Of a DNA stretch of 9,645 nt, positions 7,102 through 9,645 are shown one piece after another. The stretch is from Chloroflexota bacterium (GTDB taxonomy: Bacteria; Chloroflexota; Anaerolineae; Promineifilales; Promineifilaceae): the NCBI GenBank assembly GCA_020353135.1, contig CP070688.1:4405153-4414797 (forward strand), read 5' to 3'. The notes beneath the pieces are model-generated. The model worked only from the letters and a program-made list of their open reading frames with translations, searched no databases and was not told where the DNA came from. How positions within the stretch are numbered: position 1 is the stretch's first letter; the number at the start of each line of letters is the position of its first letter. The position numbers were made by a program, and so were the translations under genes.

Positions 7102-7539
7102 ATGAGTACAGAACTCCAACCACCGCAGGAAAACCGCGAAGAAGCGATACCGACGCTTTACGTCGTGATCGGCATGGCTGTGCTGATCATTATCGGCGTT
7201 GGATTCACAGTCGGTATCGTGTTACTGGCAAATAACTTCCCAAACCAACTGGAAGCAATTCGCGACGTATTCATTATCGCCCTGGCCCTCGAATCTTGCG
7301 TTTTTGGCATCGTGCTAATGCTTATGCTGATCATGTTGATCAGGCTAGTTAACACGGTGGAGTTTGAGATCAAGCCGATTCTTGAGCAGACTTACGAAAC
7401 AATGGGCACTGTCCGCGGTACAACAACATTCGTCAGCCAGAACGTTGTCAGGCCGGTTGTCAAGGCCAAAAGCTATGTCGCCGGATTTCGCGGTGGCTTC
7501 AAAGCATTGTTTGGCAATCCAAAGGACAACTTGCCCTGA
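7102..7539 (+). CDS. YtxG-like (DUF948-type) membrane protein
   Basis: The 145-residue product has a short polar N-terminus rich in Glu, Pro and Gln. Two hydrophobic helices follow (about 18-43 and 54-82). The cytoplasmic C-terminal part consists of amphipathic helix with VNTVEFEIKPILEQTYETMGTVRGTTTFV. It ends with a basic, glycine-containing stretch (VVKAKSYVAGFRGGFKALFG). The long helix with regularly spaced Thr/Val and the Gly-rich basic end resemble DUF948 proteins such as Bacillus YtxG, a general stress protein. DUF948 usually has one membrane helix, so the match is approximate. The next gene encodes a YtxH-type protein, as in the Bacillus ytxGH operon, and this supports the call. The ATG at 7102 is chosen because the upstream alternatives lie within the predicted -10. 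The ribosome site is weak (GAAGACG). Confidence 0.6.
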   Translation: MSTELQPPQENREEAIPTLYVVIGMAVLIIIGVGFTVGIVLLANNFPNQLEAIRDVFIIALALESCVFGIVLMLMLIMLIRLVNTVEFEIKPILEQTYETMGTVRGTTTFVSQNVVRPVVKAKSYVAGFRGGFKALFGNPKDNLP

Positions 7540-7585
7540 TCTATGAATGGTCCATGGCGACCTTATCAAAAAGGAGTAATGAGAT

Positions 7586-7930
7586 ATGAGCGATAGTGGA
7601 AGTGAAATTGGCGCCTTCATGGCTGGATTCGTCATCGGGGGACTTGTCGGCGCCGCCACAGCGCTGATTATGGCGCCGCAATCCGGTGAAGAGACGAGAG
7701 CTCAAATTGCCACCAAGAGCCACGAGCTGCGTGACGCCGGTGCTCACCAATATGAAGCAGCCCGTGTGCGCGTCCACGATACGACCGGTCAGGTTCAGGA
7801 ACAAGCTCGTATCGTTCTGGATGAAGGAAAGAGCAAAATGAGTTCCGGTCGCGAGGGTACGGCCACCGATGGACAAGAAGTCGATGCCGCGCCAGATGTT
7901 GGTGCCGCGGGCGAGGATGCTGCTGCCTGA
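7586..7930 (+). CDS. YtxH domain-containing envelope protein
   Basis: The 114-residue product begins with a single membrane helix (about 9-29, FMAGFVIGGLVGAATALIMA). The YtxH family signature APQSGEETRAQI follows directly at residues 30-41. Residues 42-85 are a charged helix likely to form coiled coil, and the tail (86-114) is low-complexity Gly/Ala/Asp/Glu. The molecular role of YtxH proteins is poorly defined; some are stress-induced. The start is firm: AAGGAG (7571-7576) sits 9 bases before the ATG. The 46-base gap after the YtxG-like gene holds no promoter I can recognise, so the two are probably cotranscribed. Transcription should end at the strong hairpin 36 bases downstream. Confidence 0.82.
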   Translation: MSDSGSEIGAFMAGFVIGGLVGAATALIMAPQSGEETRAQIATKSHELRDAGAHQYEAARVRVHDTTGQVQEQARIVLDEGKSKMSSGREGTATDGQEVDAAPDVGAAGEDAAA

Positions 7931-7965
7931 TCTCTTCCGCGTAGTTTCTAATCATTTTCGCGAAG

Positions 7966-8005
7966 CAGGCGTCCCGCGCGAGATCACGGGAACGCCTGTT
8001 TTTTT
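7966..8005 (+). terminator. Rho-independent terminator after the ytxH-like gene
   Basis: CAGGCGT (7966-7972) pairs with ACGCCTG (7992-7998). After a bulged A7991 the stem continues with CCCG (7973-7976) against CGGG (7987-7990), giving 11 pairs around a 10-base loop. Seven T residues (7999-8005) follow directly. It separates the YtxG/YtxH operon from the Rel gene. Confidence 0.88.
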
Positions 8006-8056
8006 GCCTGCGCCCTCGAAGATCTTCATTTTTGTGATGTTGCGCTTGCCAACCAA
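8006..8056 (+). promoter_or_regulatory. Leader region of the Rel gene, no clear promoter
   Basis: Only 51 bases lie between the terminator and the Rel ATG. They contain a perfect 10-bp palindrome GAAGATCTTC (8018-8027) followed by a T-rich run. No convincing -35/-10 pair and no Shine-Dalgarno sequence are visible. Either the promoter is of a type not matching the sigma-70 consensus, or Rel depends partly on read-through of the terminator. Confidence 0.3.
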
Positions 8057-9645
8057 ATGACCCAACCGGCTCCAATCACGTTATCTGAGTTGCTCGACGC
8101 GCTACCTGAAGGTGCATCTACTGGCGATGCCCAACGCATCAGGGAAGCATATGACTTCGTGACTGAAGCGCACGGGCAACGCAGGCGACAATCGCAGGAA
8201 CTATATGTCGAACACGATTTGGCTGTCGCCAATATCGCAGCCGAGCTTGGGATGGACGTCACTACCGTCAAAGCCGCGCTTCTGCACGACTCCCTCCTGC
8301 CACACACCGGCAAAGAAGTGGTGGATTTGCGGGATCGGTTTAATCCGGAAGTAGCCGATCTGGTAGCCTCGCTCGACAAACTCACCCCGTACACCGAGAA
8401 ACATGACGCCAGTCGCGACGACAAAACCCTGGAGGCCATTCGTCGGGCGATCCTGACTATCATAGAAGGCGACATTCGCGTGGTCCTGGTGCACCTGGCG
8501 GACCGGCTGCAAGATCTCAGAATGGCTGGCAGTCTTCCTGACGAAACCAGGAAGCTCTTAGCGACTGAAGCGCGAGACATCAATGCACCATTGGCAAATC
8601 GTTTGGGCATATGGCAGCTGAAGTGGGAACTGGAAGATCTGGCATTCCGCTACCTCGATCGCGATCAGTATAACTGGATCGCGAGACAGATTTCCGAGCG
8701 GAGAGCCGAGCGTGACCGCCGCATCAAAGAAGCGGCCGATATCTTGCGGAGCAGGCTGAGCGAAGAAGGTATTGTGGCCGAGATTACCGGCCGGCCAAAA
8801 CACATATACTCCATTCACCGAAAGATTCGAGACAAAGGACTGACCTTTGATCGTATCTATGATATCCGCGCCTTGCGGGTCATCGTCGCGGATGATGATC
8901 CATCAACCTGCTACCAGGTACTTGGCGTCGTGCACAACCTGTGGAAACCAATCCCCCATGAGTTTGACGATTACGTTGCCCGGGCCAAGCCAAACGGCTA
9001 CCAGTCATTGCATACCGCAGTTACGGATTCAAGAGGCAGGACGCTGGAAGTGCAGATCCGAACACGAGCAATGCACGAAGAAGCAGAAAAGGGAATTGCC
9101 GCCCATTGGGCCTATAAAGAGGGCAGCCGTCAAAAAGGGGCAGTCAACGAACAGGTTAACCTTCTGCGCCAACTCCTCGGTGGAGTGCGTGAATCTGGCG
9201 GGACTGCCATTGAAGATGCCGACATCGGCCAGGAGCTACTTGGTGAGCGCGTTTTCGTCTTCACGCCAAGAGGTGATGTCATCGATTTACCGGCCGGATC
9301 GACGCCAATTGACTTCGCCTATGCGATTCACACTCAAGTTGGCCACCGTTGCCGTGGCGCCCGCGTCAATGGCAAGATGGTCAGCCTGGATTATAGGCTA
9401 ACGTCTGGCGAACAAGTCGAAATTGTAACGGCTAAGAAGGGAGGACCGAGCCGAGACTGGATGAATGAGGCACTCGGCTATGCAGGTAGCGCCCGGACCC
9501 GAAGCAAAGTTCGTAGCTGGTTTCGCCAGCAAGAGCGAGAGAGCAATATCGCCCAGGGCCGCGAGATTGTCCTTCGCGAACTCAAACGTCTCGGAGTGTC
9601 GGACGTTTACACTATACAAGACATCGCCCAGGCTCTGAAGTTCAC
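8057..9645 (+). CDS. Long RelA/SpoT-family (p)ppGpp synthetase with degenerate hydrolase domain (3' end beyond window)
   Basis: The first 529 codons are present; the C-terminal regulatory domains run off the window. Residues 1-200 are the HD hydrolase region. Arg44, His53 (LYVEHDLAVA), His77-Asp78 (LLHDSLLPHTG) and Asp149 (LADRLQDLRM) are kept. However, the Glu81-Asp82 pair of HDxxED is Leu-Pro, and the usual Asn and Thr of ADRLHNMRT are Asp153 and Met156. The synthetase domain (about 240-370) looks intact: GRPKHIYSI (Arg246), YDIRALRVIV (Asp269), KPNGYQSLHT, LEVQIRT (Glu331) and GIAAHWAYKEG. Its variable motif is EFDD (302-305), the EXDD form of synthesis-only RelA. A TGS domain (about 397-458) includes His425, equivalent to the tRNA-CCA-contacting His of RelA, so ribosome-based sensing of uncharged tRNA is likely. 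A helical domain follows. The ATG at 8057 is the only plausible start and has no Shine-Dalgarno sequence. Bifunctionality is doubtful. Confidence 0.93.
   Translation, partial: MTQPAPITLSELLDALPEGASTGDAQRIREAYDFVTEAHGQRRRQSQELYVEHDLAVANIAAELGMDVTTVKAALLHDSLLPHTGKEVVDLRDRFNPEVADLVASLDKLTPYTEKHDASRDDKTLEAIRRAILTIIEGDIRVVLVHLADRLQDLRMAGSLPDETRKLLATEARDINAPLANRLGIWQLKWELEDLAFRYLDRDQYNWIARQISERRAERDRRIKEAADILRSRLSEEGIVAEITGRPKHIYSIHRKIRDKGLTFDRIYDIRALRVIVADDDPSTCYQVLGVVHNLWKPIPHEFDDYVARAKPNGYQSLHTAVTDSRGRTLEVQIRTRAMHEEAEKGIAAHWAYKEGSRQKGAVNEQVNLLRQLLGGVRESGGTAIEDADIGQELLGERVFVFTPRGDVIDLPAGSTPIDFAYAIHTQVGHRCRGARVNGKMVSLDYRLTSGEQVEIVTAKKGGPSRDWMNEALGYAGSARTRSKVRSWFRQQERESNIAQGREIVLRELKRLGVSDVYTIQDIAQALKF

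Noticed and set aside
8026..8610. 194-residue open frame on the minus strand
   Set aside because: It is Ser/Arg-rich with no recognisable motif and lies wholly opposite the conserved Rel reading frame.
8847..9401. 184-residue open frame on the plus strand
   Set aside because: It is an out-of-frame shadow of the Rel synthetase and TGS domains, where all family motifs are in the other frame.

Overview
The window reads as a stretch of chromosome from a free-living bacterium. No mobile element, CRISPR array, tRNA or rRNA is visible. The gene content (a bactofilin-like protein, a DUF2029/GT87 membrane glycosyltransferase, a GAF-GAF-PAS histidine kinase, a desulfurase-MnmA pair, YtxG/YtxH-like envelope proteins and a long Rel) and the mixed base composition would suit Chloroflexota, for example an Anaerolineae-like lineage. 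That placement is inference from memory of family distributions and is not proven here.

Layout. At the left, a bactofilin-like gene with a long coiled-coil tail (38-868, minus) diverges from a GT87-type polytopic membrane glycosyltransferase (947-2245, plus) across a 78-bp promoter region. Next is a soluble sensor histidine kinase (2297-4399) with no response regulator in view. Its own promoter (TTGTCA, 17 bp, TATAAC) places transcription start almost on the ATG. A perfect 20-bp palindrome (4429-4448) sits between the kinase and a tightly coupled operon of three genes: cysteine desulfurase (4487-5665), the tRNA 2-thiouridylase mnmA (5662-6783) and an unrecognised three-helix membrane protein (6780-7046). 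These are joined by ATGA stop/start overlaps. A second short operon encodes a YtxG-like (7102-7539) and a YtxH-like (7586-7930) protein. It has its own promoter and ends at a strong rho-independent terminator (7966-8005). The window closes with the first 529 codons of a long RelA/SpoT-family (p)ppGpp enzyme (from 8057).

How the genes work together. The desulfurase is expected to move cysteine sulfur as a persulfide directly to MnmA for s2U34 formation in tRNA, as in the Bacillus YrvO-MnmA pair; no Tus relay genes are present here. The YtxG/YtxH pair and the small membrane protein are probably envelope-associated. The Rel enzyme is the stringent-response alarmone enzyme.

The most notable observation is in Rel. 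The N-terminal HD hydrolase domain keeps its fold-level residues (R44, H53, H77, D78, D149) but has lost the catalytic Glu-Asp pair (now Leu81-Pro82) and the guanine-binding Asn/Thr positions (now Asp153, Met156). The synthetase domain carries the EXDD motif (Glu302-Phe-Asp-Asp) typical of synthesis-only RelA rather than the RXKD of bifunctional Rel. Both halves therefore point to a synthetase-only long Rel. The rest of the window looks like ordinary housekeeping and envelope genes, and I do not see a clear new multi-gene system.
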